Positions 14,491 through 26,100 of a DNA stretch of 64,000 nucleotides are shown piece by piece. Source of the DNA: Monilinia fructicola. Lineage: Eukaryota; Ascomycota; Leotiomycetes; Helotiales; Sclerotiniaceae. Each line of letters starts with the position of its first letter. Position 1 is the stretch's first letter. Under the pieces are notes generated by a model, which had not been told where the DNA came from, did not search any database, and worked only from the letters and a program-made list of their open reading frames with translations. Both the position numbers and the translations under genes were made by a program. The stretch lies in contig VICG01000009.1 in assembly GCA_008692225.1 (NCBI GenBank), forward strand, positions 1 through 64,000, read 5' to 3'.

Positions 14491-15815
14491 TTAAATTAAT
14501 ATTAATATATTAAGATATTATTTAAAATATATTATTTTTCGAAATACTATTACCTCATATTACCTTAATCAATTACTTTTTTATAATTAATAATTTAAAC
14601 TAATATAAATACTTTAATTTTTAAGATAATTTAAAAAAAAATTATATATATATAAAATTTAAATAAATTTCTATTATATAATATTTTGAATTTTTAATTT
14701 ATATAAAGATTTAAGCTAATTAAAATGATAATAAATTTGAATTTGAATAAATATTTTATTAGGCTACCACCCCCCTATCGAAATAACTTTACCCTATATA
14801 TCACCAAAATACTAATATATTAAAATTTATATAGATTTTTCAATTTTTGAAATAATTTAAAAAAAATTTGATATAAAATTAATTTCAATAAAGCTTTATC
14901 ATATATAATTTTCAATTTTTAAATTATATTAATATTTAAGCGAATTATAGTAATGGCCAATTCAACTATTTTTCGCAGGCTACCACCCCCCCTATCGAAA
15001 TGGGCCACCACCAATGATGGCCCGCGAAAAAATCTATAGAATAGTTATTAGAATATTTATCATTGAAATATTTTTCTTTAATATCTATTTATATAGATTT
15101 TAATTTATTATTATTAATTAAAATTATTCTATTCATATAAAAGAATTATAAACTTATATAAGAAAAGTCATAATATAAAATAATCTTTATTAAATTAATT
15201 TTTCTTAATTAATCTAAGATTATAAAGATTAAATTCAATTTTTAATTAAATGAAAAGCTATTTTAGATTATTTTAATTATATAAATTATATAAAATGAGA
15301 TATATTCAAATAGTTTAAAACTTAGATTGTATACATTTATTACTTAAATTTCCATTAAATATAAATCGAATAATTTAATTAATATAATTGTAATAAATCA
15401 TTATTAATAATTATTTTTAAATAAAATAATTATTATTAAAGCCTTTTATATTAAATATTCTTGAATAAAATAAAATAAATTGAAATATTAAAAATCTAAA
15501 GATTTAATAAAGATTATTTCAAATAATATTTCAAATAATTTTTATTAAATAAAATAATTTTACTTTAATATAAATTATTATTAAAAATAATTAATAAATA
15601 ATAAAAATTTTAGAAAAATCAATCTTTTGATTTTATATATTAATTTATTACTATCGTCTTTTTTGATTAAAAATAAAATATTCATTTATATTATCAAATG
15701 AAAAACTTTATGCTTTAAGTTAACTTTTAGGCTTTGTAAAGCCTTTAACTTAAATTAACTTACAGGGCTTATATAGCCAAATGAACTTTGCATGGGGTGA
15801 AAATGGTCGTTGTCG

Positions 15816-16103
15816 CTATATCCATCTCTCATCTCTCATCTCTTCCTCTGAATGAATTCGAATTCTATCAGCGCGACTCTTATCCTTCTTGAAGGAACTC
15901 TTCAAATTTTGTAATTCTTCATGGTATGCTCGAGGGTCCTCTCCTCCTTTAGTCTCATATATAAATTTCACGATATGAAGCTTGAAACGAGAGTCGAGGA
16001 TAGTAACAATCCATAAGTCAGGTGTATTGATAGATTGTTCATAGCATTTCTCGAGAGTTGAAAGCACAAGAACGGCAGCAGATTGAAGAGTAGAATGATT
16101 CAT
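15816..16103 (-). pseudogene. hAT-family transposase fragment
   Basis: A 95-residue reading frame starting at ATG 16103. It contains LWIVTILDSRFKLHIVKF, closely resembling the hAT transposase block built around LDPRFKL, followed by a charged helix-like tail. Full hAT transposases are several hundred residues long, so this is a short internal piece with no catalytic set. It sits where the A/T-rich array ends and ordinary sequence begins. A chance similarity is possible but unlikely. Confidence 0.6.
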
Positions 16104-16365
16104 CCCATATTTGTGTAGTCAGTACTGCAGTTATAGGCATTTTTGGATGACTATTTTCTCGTTTATATCGAAGCTTTTGTTGAATGTCTTCTTGTACTGG
16201 GGAAAACTACATCTTGTGAAATAGAATTTGTCGGGAAATAGATCATGTTATATTTGAGAAGAGCTAGTGGTGTTCTCTCGAGAGCCTCTATTCGCAAGCG
16301 CAAAAATCCAAGATTTTCGAAATCTGTTAATAGTCATGTAGAGAATCCCAAATTGACATTTTAAA

Positions 16366-16476
16366 CAGGTATAGCCATTCTTTCCTAAAGTTGTAAGTAC
16401 ATTGAATGGCCGTTTTTGGTGTAAAATAGTGGCCAAATGGGAGTGGTGGGTGATGAGATGTAGCGTAGGCGACTTA
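16366..16476. mobile_element. Solo right end of the AGTCGCC inverted-repeat family
   Basis: The sequence GGCCGTTTTTGGTGTAAAAT, then GGCCAAATGGG, then TAGCGTAGGCGACT followed by TA, matches the right terminus of the element at 12783-13534. No matching left end was found upstream, so it is a truncated copy. Confidence 0.75.
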
Positions 16477-16642
16477 TGCTTCAATTCCTACCGAAGTGAT
16501 AGTGCATGAGAAGTTATCTAGCTATACACTCCCTCTCTCTTCCAAGACAAACTTCTTTTCTTAGAATAATACTCAGAGATGAATTCCTTTAAGAATATCT
16601 AACGAAATGAATACAATTCAATGTTTCTCGAGGTTATTATTC

Positions 16643-18109
16643 TTATTTGATCCAACCCTTTGGTCCACCCCAATTACCCTTTACCATATATTTTCCGTAC
16701 ACCCAGGGAAAGAAATCTTTCTTCAGATAATAAAACTCCTTTCTTGGGACAGATTGATCGATGCCGAACCATTTATTAAAAGTTTCCTTTGGCACCCCAC
16801 CATATTTGAACTCCGCAAGAAGCACCTTGCCATATTCAGTTAAAAGAGGGCACGATGTATAACCATCATACACTTCTTCTGGATCTCTACCATCGATAGC
16901 CAAAAGTAAGTTACGAACCAAAACTGGTGCTTCTGCAGTAATTGCAGCCACTGTCTTTGAAGTTGGCAAACTGGAAGCATCACCAGCAGACCAGACATTG
17001 TGGTACTTAACGTGACGTGTAGTTCCCTCATCAACATTGACATAACCAGCTTCGTTCGCGAGTACACTATTCTTAACAAAGTCATGCGGCTTATTCTTCG
17101 GTACTACGTGTAAAAGATCGAAATCTTTTGTGGCCTGTCCTTGTCCATCGGTACGAGTAAAAGTTGCTGTATTACCATCGATGGCGGTGAGGTCATGCTG
17201 GAATAATCCTTCAACTGATCTTTCTCTTCTCAGTTCCTCAAGTGTGGCACTGTACTTGGGTACGCCAAACATCGATGGAAGGCCGGTCGCAAAAGTAATG
17301 TTGATTGGTGAACCGGAAATATCTTTGGCATCGTATAAACCTGCACGTTTCCAATGATCCAGTGCAAGCCACATGATCTTCTGTGGTGCACCAGCACATT
17401 TTATAACACCAGCTGGTTGAGTAAAAATAGCCTTTCCTTTCTTAAGCTTTTGAATGGTCCGAAAGACCTTGTCGCAATGATCGTAATTGTATATGGAGGA
17501 GACGAGAGAGTCTGGGTTATCAAGAGCTTCTGACAATCCTTTCACGCTTCCAACATCAACTGTTATTCCTGGAGCAACGACGAGTTGATCATAGTTGACT
17601 CTGTCACCGTTCTTCAACGTAATAAAGTTTTGATCTGGGGAAAACCCATCCACACCAGTATTATAAAACTTAAATTTTGGATCAATCAAACTCTTCAGAG
17701 GTTTTCGGAGACTCTCCTTTGTCTTGAGACCACCTCCAACAAGAGTCCATCCAGGTTGGTAATGATGCCACGTGGCGGGGTCAACGATAGCAATATCATC
17801 CTGATGAAATTTGCCCTGTCGAAGAAGTTGATGACTGATGGCTAGACCAGCAGAGCCACCGCCAATGACAACAATCTTATGATTTCTGTTTTGACCAACT
17901 ACAGGTGATGCTGTCGCAAAACTTCGAGCCGTTCGGACAAACTGAGACCTGGCAACTGAACGCGTAGGAATCGACATCATCATTGCTGTTACACTATGGA
18001 GATTTTCAGAATTGGAAGACAACGCCGAGAGCAGTGGAACACGGAATGTGGTTAAGCTCATGGAAAGGATTTTTGACCTTTCATGGTATAGATGCTGGAT
18101 ACTCCACAT
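16643..18109 (-). CDS. Sulfide:quinone oxidoreductase, mitochondrial
   Basis: Oxidises sulfide and passes electrons to ubiquinone through FAD at the inner mitochondrial membrane. The 488-residue single exon has an FAD-binding glycine motif, VVIGGGSAGLA (residues 80-90). Two cysteines lie in KCAGAPQK (C238) and YTSCPLL (C420), matching the redox pair of type II/mitochondrial enzymes (human SQOR, yeast Hmt2). A second FAD segment reads VWSAGDASSLPTSKT (372-386). The N-terminus is Arg/Ser-rich without acidic residues before the fold, as in a mitochondrial presequence. ATG 18109 is the longest start; the Met cluster at residues 43-45 (around 17977) gives a more typical presequence of about 25-30 residues. 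It is the first intact gene from the telomere and has normal base composition, so RIP has not reached it. Confidence 0.95.
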   Translation of the reverse strand: MWSIQHLYHERSKILSMSLTTFRVPLLSALSSNSENLHSVTAMMMSIPTRSVARSQFVRTARSFATASPVVGQNRNHKIVVIGGGSAGLAISHQLLRQGKFHQDDIAIVDPATWHHYQPGWTLVGGGLKTKESLRKPLKSLIDPKFKFYNTGVDGFSPDQNFITLKNGDRVNYDQLVVAPGITVDVGSVKGLSEALDNPDSLVSSIYNYDHCDKVFRTIQKLKKGKAIFTQPAGVIKCAGAPQKIMWLALDHWKRAGLYDAKDISGSPINITFATGLPSMFGVPKYSATLEELRRERSVEGLFQHDLTAIDGNTATFTRTDGQGQATKDFDLLHVVPKNKPHDFVKNSVLANEAGYVNVDEGTTRHVKYHNVWSAGDASSLPTSKTVAAITAEAPVLVRNLLLAIDGRDPEEVYDGYTSCPLLTEYGKVLLAEFKYGGVPKETFNKWFGIDQSVPRKEFYYLKKDFFPWVYGKYMVKGNWGGPKGWIK

Positions 18110-20020
18110 TATTAGTCATCATACCGAGCACGTCATCGTGACATTTATTGCATTTCATTTCTCAAGGCCAATGGTTCTCAAGCCATAAGAACATTGAAAT
18201 TTGTACATGTTAAAGAGGTTACTTGATATATCAAGTCATTCACTTTTCCATACTTTAAATTGTTATTCGAAGATTTATAAACAAAATGATAGACTTAACC
18301 TCATCACTTCGAATCATGTGACATCCATCTAGAACTACTACGTACTATCTTCAATTACTGATCAGACGGCATTGTTTCTTGACGCACTAATGAGAGAAGG
18401 GATTTACTGGTGGCGCTAATGAACATAACATAACATAACATAACACTCACAAGTTCGAAGAGGTTGCAATTGAAAGAGTCGTACTCTCGTAACATCATCT
18501 TCTATTTCTACTGCAACAATAGATTCAGCAAACAGCTTGTTATTATTTTGGGACATCAGGAATGAATCAGATAAATCTCTTTCAAACAGGGGAAAACATG
18601 AAGGTTGATGGACAACGCTGTGAAAATTGTTGGTCGGCAATCGCTAGGAACCTCATACGTACGTATACGACCTTTACAGAGGCTCAGTAGAGAGATGAAC
18701 TACACCATATGCATTTTGTAGCCAACATGAACAAATATCATTCCTATTGAAATTCCATCCCCACTGCATAGAAATGAACAATGCTTCAACTTTGAGGATC
18801 AGCCTCCAATCATCCATCCTGCCAACATTTCAATAAATGACTGCATATTGAGGAGTCTAGCAAGCTTCATGGCAAACAACAAAAGTATTGCTGCAATAAC
18901 GTTACGAACGAAACAAGCGCTCAACTCTATCTATGACTGCCCTGGTGGCGGAAAAGCACTTTGCGAAACAAGTTTGGGGCCATAACCTTTTATGGATGTT
19001 CACACAGTGACATGTTACACACTGGTCTTTCTCTCGTCGGCGCAGTGTTCTGTTCCTCCAACGCGTATTCAAACAACGCTGGTTCACATAAGCTCAGTCA
19101 TTGATATGATTATCTAGAGATAATGTAATCGCAGATCCTTGAGATTGATTGAATCTTTGTTCACGGACATCGTACCCCGGAATGCTTTGATATAGTAATA
19201 AGGTTAATTACCATATGGACAAGCACAGGTGCATCCGCAAATTCTCTCATATCCGACGTACCAACCATCGACGCTATCAAGCTTATCAAGCTTTTGTAAT
19301 CAAGTTTGGTCATACCTTGAATATTGAATATAAGAAGGGGCATAGCAGATCAAGTCACTGTCTGGAAATGCATCATTCGATCTGTTTTTGATTCAATGGT
19401 GAAGCAGGACGATATATGTTATGGAAACTTTCATTATTATAATAGAAAATACATGAGATAGATGACAGTGGATCAGCCACTTCTGAACGGCTTCTCTGGG
19501 AAATGTGTCTTCTCGTATATTTTGGATTCAAACGCAAGATGGGATGGTATTTCACGGTTCACAGAAACCTTCCTTTGTGGTTTGTATCTCAAGTACAATT
19601 TAAAAGCCAAGCGATCCTCCTTTTCTGATCTTGTCCTGAAGGGCCTTCAAGTTCCTCAATGCCCTTATTATTTATTTTGTCTCGTTTGTGGTTTCGGTCA
19701 AGAAATTATTGTTAACTTGAGGTTGGGAGAGCAAATGTATAGAGTGATTTGCATTCAATTCATAACGAAAAAGATTTTGTCAGCTATGGGGGATTAAATT
19801 GACGAATAACTGCCACTAACGTTCTTGATTTAGGCTCCGATGATTCATATCGCCTTGAGCTTTCTCTCACACAATATCCATCATCAGTACCACACGTTTT
19901 CTGTCGGGATACCTTCGTTCCACATGTATCACTGTGTGAAATCATACCGAGGTCAATTTTGGATCAATTAACCCAAGGAGGATGCCAAGTCCTTTAGAAA
20001 GTATTTTTGAAAGCGAATGT
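18110..20020. other. No recognisable gene
   Basis: Nearly balanced base composition but only short frames. The longest is a 111-codon frame at 19462-19797 (+) starting with ATG; it has no motif I recognise. An ATAAC pentamer is repeated near 18423-18442. This is probably intergenic sequence plus worn-down coding remnants. Confidence 0.5.
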
Positions 20021-20022
20021 AG

Positions 20023-20570
20023 GTGGAGGATAAACTAGCACAGCTACCCCATGAATCGACACGCAAGTACTTAAGCATGCACCAAGTGGCAATGAATCGG
20101 TTCCTCTCAAACATTGCCGTCGTTCATGAGTATCGGAATGAGTTGCCTAGCTTCCTAGAGCTCGCGATCGATTCCTTATTTGGACAAGAACGAGACTTAG
20201 TTCAAAGTTGTCATTTATGAGCAATATTGAAATACTCTAGAATTTTTCAAGTTCGACGGTCTATCCCAATCATCGAGTGTGACAATTGATGGAGAACTAA
20301 TGGTATGTAATTCCTGAGTCCTCTTTGTACACTTTTGTTGGGATCAATTGCGAAAAAACCTTGAATGGAGGGATAAGGGAATGTTTCACTGTCGACGAGT
20401 ACGATTTCGAGCCCAGTGATCACATTGAAGACCACTTGTGGACCAATTTCGAAAAGCCTAGGGTAATTTATCTCATCGAATACGCTTTTGTGATATATAC
20501 CTATCCTTATCCCTCTGTGTGGAAAGAAACGTATGGATTAGTCAATCGCAATATCCTAGTTTTCGGATAA
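20023..20570 (+). pseudogene. Unrecognised coding remnants
   Basis: Two short frames have protein-like composition: 20023-20220 (containing STRKYLSMHQVAMNRFLSNI) and 20325-20570 (containing GGIRECFTVDEYDFEPSDH). The first opens with GTG, not ATG. A possible exon end with a GTATGT donor lies at 20302, but no convincing acceptor joins the pieces. They may be exons of one degraded gene. I cannot name the family. Confidence 0.3.
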
Positions 20571-20699
20571 TCTCTCCCTCAGTCTCAATATACAGCAACA
20601 AACTACTGTTAGTACAGTATTTCGTAAGCCTGGCGAAACTAATAACTTTTCTATCTGAATTGACTTGAAGATAGAGTGCCGTATGGCAAACCTTATTAT

Positions 20700-21847
20700 C
20701 TTGCGCAAATACTTATTTTCATCCCGCACTTACGGTCTTTACATTCTATCTTGGCTTCTTGTTGTTTCCATATATCATCACAGCACGTTCAGGTCCCAGT
20801 CTGAATCTCCAGGCTACTGGGAGGTGCTTTCTAGAGCGTAAATCATGGATGTGCATGGTATCAGCTTTATTTGCTTCCGCAGTTGTTTCACGTATGTTAT
20901 GGAGGCACTTCTACATTTGTCAAGTATTCCTGCTTTGGCCATGCTGTTCGTACGTGGTGTTCGCAAAACTATCCATATGGAGCTAACAGAATTTCAGGTG
21001 GTAATCTTTCTTGTAGAATCTGTTGCTCTTTTCGTCTTCTTTTTACTATTCCGTTCTTCGCAGCGTTTATCTCTTGGAACTGTTTGCGTAGCCTTCTTCA
21101 TGACTCTGATTCCAGATAACGAGTACCTCTCGCAAGGTTTCAGGAATTATCTGTAGTATTGGTGCTTTCACGGTTATCAGTCTTCCTCGGGTTTCTTTCA
21201 TCATAGCATCTCATAGAAGATTCAATAATGAAGGTGCAATATTGTCGTTTTCCTATTCTTTCATTCCAATGACTGGAGCATTTGGAGTCCTCGTAAGTGG
21301 ACTCCCAGCATTTACTCACGAGACCAACGTAGTAGATTACTGTCCGAAACCGGGCACTATTCCTTTATTTTTCATTTCTTCAGCTTTTGCTTTTGGAGCA
21401 GGAGTCTCTAATACGAGCTTAGTTGTATACAGTCCAATCTCTTTTTCGGGTAAGAAGCATTTGAATGTCAGCCTCCCCATCCCTCCTTCGGAGGCTCTCG
21501 TTTCAGGATTTTTTAACAACTTCATTATCCTAATATTAATGATATTTGGACCGGTGGCCGTGGTATCTTGGCTTCAGCCCAATTCCTATTTTCTAGCCAT
21601 ACTATTTCTCGTTGGGTATTCCAAAGTTCTGATATTCTTCCTACATAGTCCTCTTACAAATCTCGCTCACTGCCATGATTGCCATGTCTTCCTATGCTTC
21701 ATCCATTCCACAACTCTAAATTTTGTCATCTGGACCCACAGCATCGCCGAATACAACATACAATCCAGGATTATTTCCGTTCGAAATTGTAATAAGCGCG
21801 TACAAAGAAACTCACCAGTCAATTTGACGAATGCCAAAGGCTATTAA
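20700..21847 (+). pseudogene. Multi-pass membrane-protein-like remnant
   Basis: Successive frames encode strongly hydrophobic stretches. The frame at 20845-21156 contains FQVVIFLVESVALFVFFLLF. The frame at 21242-21847 contains GTIPLFFISSAFAFGAGVS and NNFIILILMIFGPVAVVSWL. The pieces lie in different frames with stops between them, and splice signals do not join them cleanly. A multi-exon membrane protein gene or its decayed remains are both possible; no family is recognised. It is directly followed by the DUF3431 pseudogene. Confidence 0.35.
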
Positions 21848-21860
21848 ATAAAAATCATAC

Positions 21861-22511
21861 ATGTCATCCGTCAATCACGGTATTATTATCTACACCAAAG
21901 GCCCAAATGTATCTTTATCTATGTTGAAATACTCTACAGGTGCTGATATCGTCGACGTTTGCCCGATCTTGGTCGCGAAGGAGGGACATACTTCACTTAT
22001 ATCGCTACTCACTGGGATAATCTGGCGACACAAACTATGTTCATTCAAGCTAACACCCACAAAATGTGTGAACTCATGCCTCGGATTTCCGAAGCAACTC
22101 GTCATCCAAAGATTGCGGTGATCGGTCTTTATGGAAAGACAAATGGTCGATGGTCCCACGTTTATATAAAAGTATCTACAGGACAAACTAAGCCAACACC
22201 ACTCCGATACTTTTATCGTACAAGGGCCAGTTTATCGCATCTACCAGACAAATCCGGGGATAAATCGAGGAACATATGAGAACTTCCTATCTGCAATGAC
22301 GAGTAGAAGTGGGTGGAGTCATGATCCAAGGTTTGTCGACGAACAGAACTGTCCTTACACTCCGTGGTTCGGGTTTGCGGTGGAGAGTATATGGGGCATG
22401 CTAATGCAATATGCAGATGATGAACGTGTTTCAACCAAGTATCCATCTATAATCAGCGGGGTGACACGAGGAGATGACGTGGGGGATTGTCAGTGTTTAG
22501 ATCCAAGTTAA
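21861..22511 (+). pseudogene. DUF3431-family protein, frameshifted
   Basis: Fragments in shifting frames follow the order of the fungal DUF3431 family: NHGIIIYTKGP, then LPDLGREGGTYFTYIATHWD, then a FIQANTHKM block. After them come QFIAST-RQIRG and GTYENFLSAMTSRSGWSHDP, and the C-terminal WFGFAVESIWGMLM. The first break lies near 21957-21960, where one base is missing between the VDV and LPDLGRE parts. Others lie near 22110-22230 and near 22255. The family's N-terminal region before the IIIYTKG block is not visible. At least three shifts make a functional product unlikely. Family assignment is from recognised motifs; the molecular function of the domain is not established here. Confidence 0.7.
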
Positions 22512-22877
22512 AGATTCTATGTCGGTCATTGGGTCTAGAGGTTGATCTGGTTGATTTGATGCATGGATTCTAGCGCAGACATGAGTGTATATTGACGGCC
22601 AACGCAACTTAAAATATGGAGTTAAAGCTTGGGTGTATCATCACACAGCGATTGTAAGTTGCTTTGAAGTTTCAAATAAAGTGGTCATTCTGTGTCACGT
22701 CATATTAAAGACTTTTGGATGCATTATATTCTGCTTTACACTCTGCTTATTGAGCATTGGCTAGTAAGTATTTAAAGCTGACAGTCATGGAGATGATATT
22801 GCTTGAGATATTATCCCAATACATGAAGCGCAGAAATCGATAGGTACGGTACCGACTAAAAATTCCAGTTAAGTGTT

Positions 22878-23177
22878 GTGCAACACGAAGACAAGTATCA
22901 AGATGGGACAGCGAGAAGAGTGCTGTTTGGAGAGATGCCAGGGTTCTTTAATGATCCACCGTCAGATACATATGATCATCCTGGAGCGCATTGGTGCTCC
23001 GAGTATTTTCGTGCAAGGGCTATGCTGTCTCCACCAAACATTGTGCGAGACCTGTTGCGGGAAGGTCAATCAATATTACTGGCTCTACAACAGAAGTTTC
23101 AATGCAAACTAATTTTTTTGAAAGACCAGAGCAAGCAACACCATCTTTTCAAACATAGAGCAGAGAATGGTAGTTGA
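22878..23177 (+). other. Unrecognised coding-like fragment
   Basis: A ~99-codon frame includes RRVLFGEMPGFFNDPPSDTY, HPGAHWCSEYFRAR and LLREGQSILLALQQKF. The composition is typical of a real globular protein rather than random sequence. There is no credible start codon, and the rest of a gene is missing on both sides. It may be a leftover exon from the same decayed region as the DUF3431 pseudogene. Confidence 0.35.
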
Positions 23178-23179
23178 TG

Positions 23180-26100
23180 TGAAAGCTTTGCGCAAAGAGA
23201 GGGATTCTGATTCAAAGAACCTTGAGATCGGACCCCGGAGGACTACTTAGGTTGACTGAAAGACTTTGAATGGAAGAGAATGAACAAGAAGGGTCGATGC
23301 AGGGCAAAAAGCATAGAAAATGAAGAGAGTTTGAGTTCTCCGATTAGCGCTGTCAAGTTCACCATCCTTTGAATCAGGGAACAGAAGCCGAAGCCCATCT
23401 GCAAAGCACATGTTGCAGCGACCTCCCTACCGTCCATCCTATCGTACTATTCATTGGTATTTATCTCACACTGGGGAAGTATGCGAGGTTGATACCTATC
23501 CTTCCATTGGATGTTCCTGAACAACACCATGTGCAGAATTAATCACTCCAGTGTGCTTCGCAATCGGTGAGGTTTCGAATGCTGTATTTTGGCATCAGTC
23601 TGATCGATACAATTCGATCCCCCATAGATATTATGTTTGAATAAAACGTCGAGGCCGTAATGAGGTTCATCCAAATATGTCTTGTGGGAATATCAAAATT
23701 GGCTTGAAACGACACCAACGAATCTGTCGCCTCTGCCGGTCTCTCCACGATGTTGTAACCTTATGGCTTTTAGAGCCAATTGGCAGGTCTGCCGGTGGAT
23801 CTTAGAGCGTCTTTCTTCAACAGTGGTTGTTTGTAACAGCAAATTTTATAGCCAAGCTGTCCCGAGGTCGCTTTCGCTTGTCTTTTGCTCGGGTTTGTCG
23901 TTCAACTATGATAATTCTCGGGTTGAATGAAAATTCGACGGTAAGTCTTACGTACGTACGTAAGATTACATAAAATCAATGAGCTGATTAACATTTACAC
24001 CGCCCGGCAGAATTAACAGGCACAGTTGGAGCATTAACCTTAAACACCATCATCATCATCGCAAGTGTTAGAACTTTCCCACGCGTTTCCTCAATTCTCT
24101 GTTATGAGACTGCTTTACTTTACAAAAACCTTGTCAAAAGCAGTTTGTTTCCTTTCGTTATCTGACATGTTATGCATGGTCTTCCAGCGGAGCAGACGGT
24201 GATCTATGCTTTCCTACACGCTCGAAGCTTATCATGCATATGGAGAAATCTAACTCTATCATCATCTTCATCCAAATTGTATGGTCCATAATGTTCAACT
24301 ACCTAGTAAGTCATTATACAGAGATTCCACATCTCACTCAATGCTTGGAGGATACGCTTCACAACATTGTTGCTATCATAATTTTGAAGCCTTAGTGGTA
24401 CACTTCAACTCACAGCTTTCGTCCACCGCATTTTCCATCGCCCCAGATATCATTCATTACTTTGTATTCTTGACCTTTATCTCACTGTTTCATTGTACTT
24501 GCTGATAAAAGTTGTGTACGTCTGTAGTTTTACAGACTAATGGATGGGTTTGGGGGTTTGGGGGTTGGGGGTGAGAATTAAGCTTGGGATTGGAGTTAAA
24601 CTTAGGCTTAGGGAGAACGATTAGTTTGGTATTGCATTGAGGATTATGTTTTGAATATGTAGGGTGATATATATGATATATATATATCAGTGTTTGAACA
24701 AGTGTTGAAGAGTAATTTTTGTCTACAGGTATCTCATACGTTCTGACATGCACAACGGAAAATATACATGTTTGGGCTATTCCCATTTATATAATGTCTT
24801 GGGTTTAGAATTCAAACTCGTTCATATCCTTCAAATTATTTCCTTGGTATCACAATCCTCCGAGCGGAGCTGATGAACGTGCTGTCGTGGTCGTTGGCTT
24901 CATGCATAAAACACCACGTTGCCACATTGAATTGTGGCACATTGAACTTCGTGGATACGGCTCATAGGAAAATATCATGTCACTGCAGCTTGCGGATCTC
25001 AATGAAGTTCATATACATCGTCTGGAATGATCCTCAAAACCCTCAGCTCGTGATAATAACATGAATTGCTCTTATCTGAGTGCCCAATTTTCAAAGAAAA
25101 AAAAATGTCACTCATAGTACAGTAGTTTGACCAACCTTTTGACTTCCAAAGGCGGCCAATAAGATTATTTCTTTCCCTGAAATAAACCGAATCTCTCTAC
25201 GGTCGATATCAATGATTGGAATAGGTGTTGGCAATAAGAAGTCTCAAGAGAAAGTTTTTCCCTTCGGAAAGGCCAATTACTGTCCTGTTTTGATTATTAT
25301 TTCTCAGAAGACTTCATCAACAATATTTTGGCGGTGCCTCGAATGTAGAGGTGGATTTTCTCTCTCATTTGATGTTCGACGGACTCAAAACGGTCTTCAA
25401 TACCACTGCTGTAGCATGAATATTTTTCGGTCTGAGTTGTCTTCGAAAGTCACAAAACTTCTTCGAAATTTTTCTGTCACATCATTCCACACTTCATGCA
25501 CACTCTATGCATACCTAAAAGATTCGAGTGACAGTTCGTCAAGAAGATACGCACTTCACGACAAGCATGCTCCACGTGGGTCCATTCGACATGTCTTGTT
25601 CCATATTGAGATCATTTATATCGCTCCAAATGTGGGCAAATTTTCAGAATTTTCTCAAGACAATTATATCATTTTGCGAGCTCTGAAAACAAGATAATGA
25701 CTTACAACAGATATTTTCGTCCGGCAAGGCTGGTTGACATGTATCTATTAAGTAACCCGATTGTTTCAAAAAGCCTCGACTAACAATACGTCCCAAAGAT
25801 CCGACGAAAACCAAGAATATCCAGAGATCGAAACTCAATACCATCTTATTGCCATTTTTGCACATAATAACATCGACTTTTTCGCTAAGTTGGGACGATA
25901 AACCATGATTCACAGATGAGAACTTCCAAATATGTTTGCTGCTCTCGATAATTGGCGCGTTTGAGTTTCAAATTCATCAATCTCCAAAGTTCAGCGAAGA
26001 ATTAAAATCAATCTCAACTTGAATCCGCGCTAGAATCTGCAAAGAATACTCCGTCATCCGCTTCTCAATCTGTTTTCTGTCTAGCGTCTTTCGCCGTTGA

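Larger units (their letters stand above)
122..15750. repeat. RIP-degraded A/T-rich subtelomeric repeat array
   Basis: This stretch is almost entirely A/T and has no plausible reading frame on either strand. It consists of diverged copies of a repeat of roughly 0.8-1.4 kb. Landmarks recur in order: a GTTACCCCTACGGGG-type block, an AATCCTTCAAT block, and a terminal palindrome-rich segment. Palindrome segments start near 1286, 5456, 6697, 7635, 8505, 9315, 10087, 11497, 13689 and 14949. Copies differ mainly by C-to-T and G-to-A: base 181 reads GTAGCGGTTACCCCTACGGG, and near 5585 the same site reads GTAACAGTTACTCCTACAGG. That is the expected mark of RIP. The part at about 1.4-4.3 kb does not match the repeat well and may be a separate, unrecognisable decayed element. 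I saw no telomere-linked helicase remnant. Confidence 0.9.

Noticed and set aside
15725..15760. AGGCTTTGTAAAGCCT hairpin as a terminator
   Set aside because: Intrinsic terminators are a bacterial feature; here it is only a short palindrome at the edge of repeat DNA.
1..15800. Telomere-linked RecQ-type helicase gene
   Set aside because: No helicase motifs are visible in any frame; the sequence is too A/T-converted to retain them if they existed.
25212..25697. 161-codon plus-strand frame
   Set aside because: No motif, no homology recognised and no supporting gene context; treated as chance.
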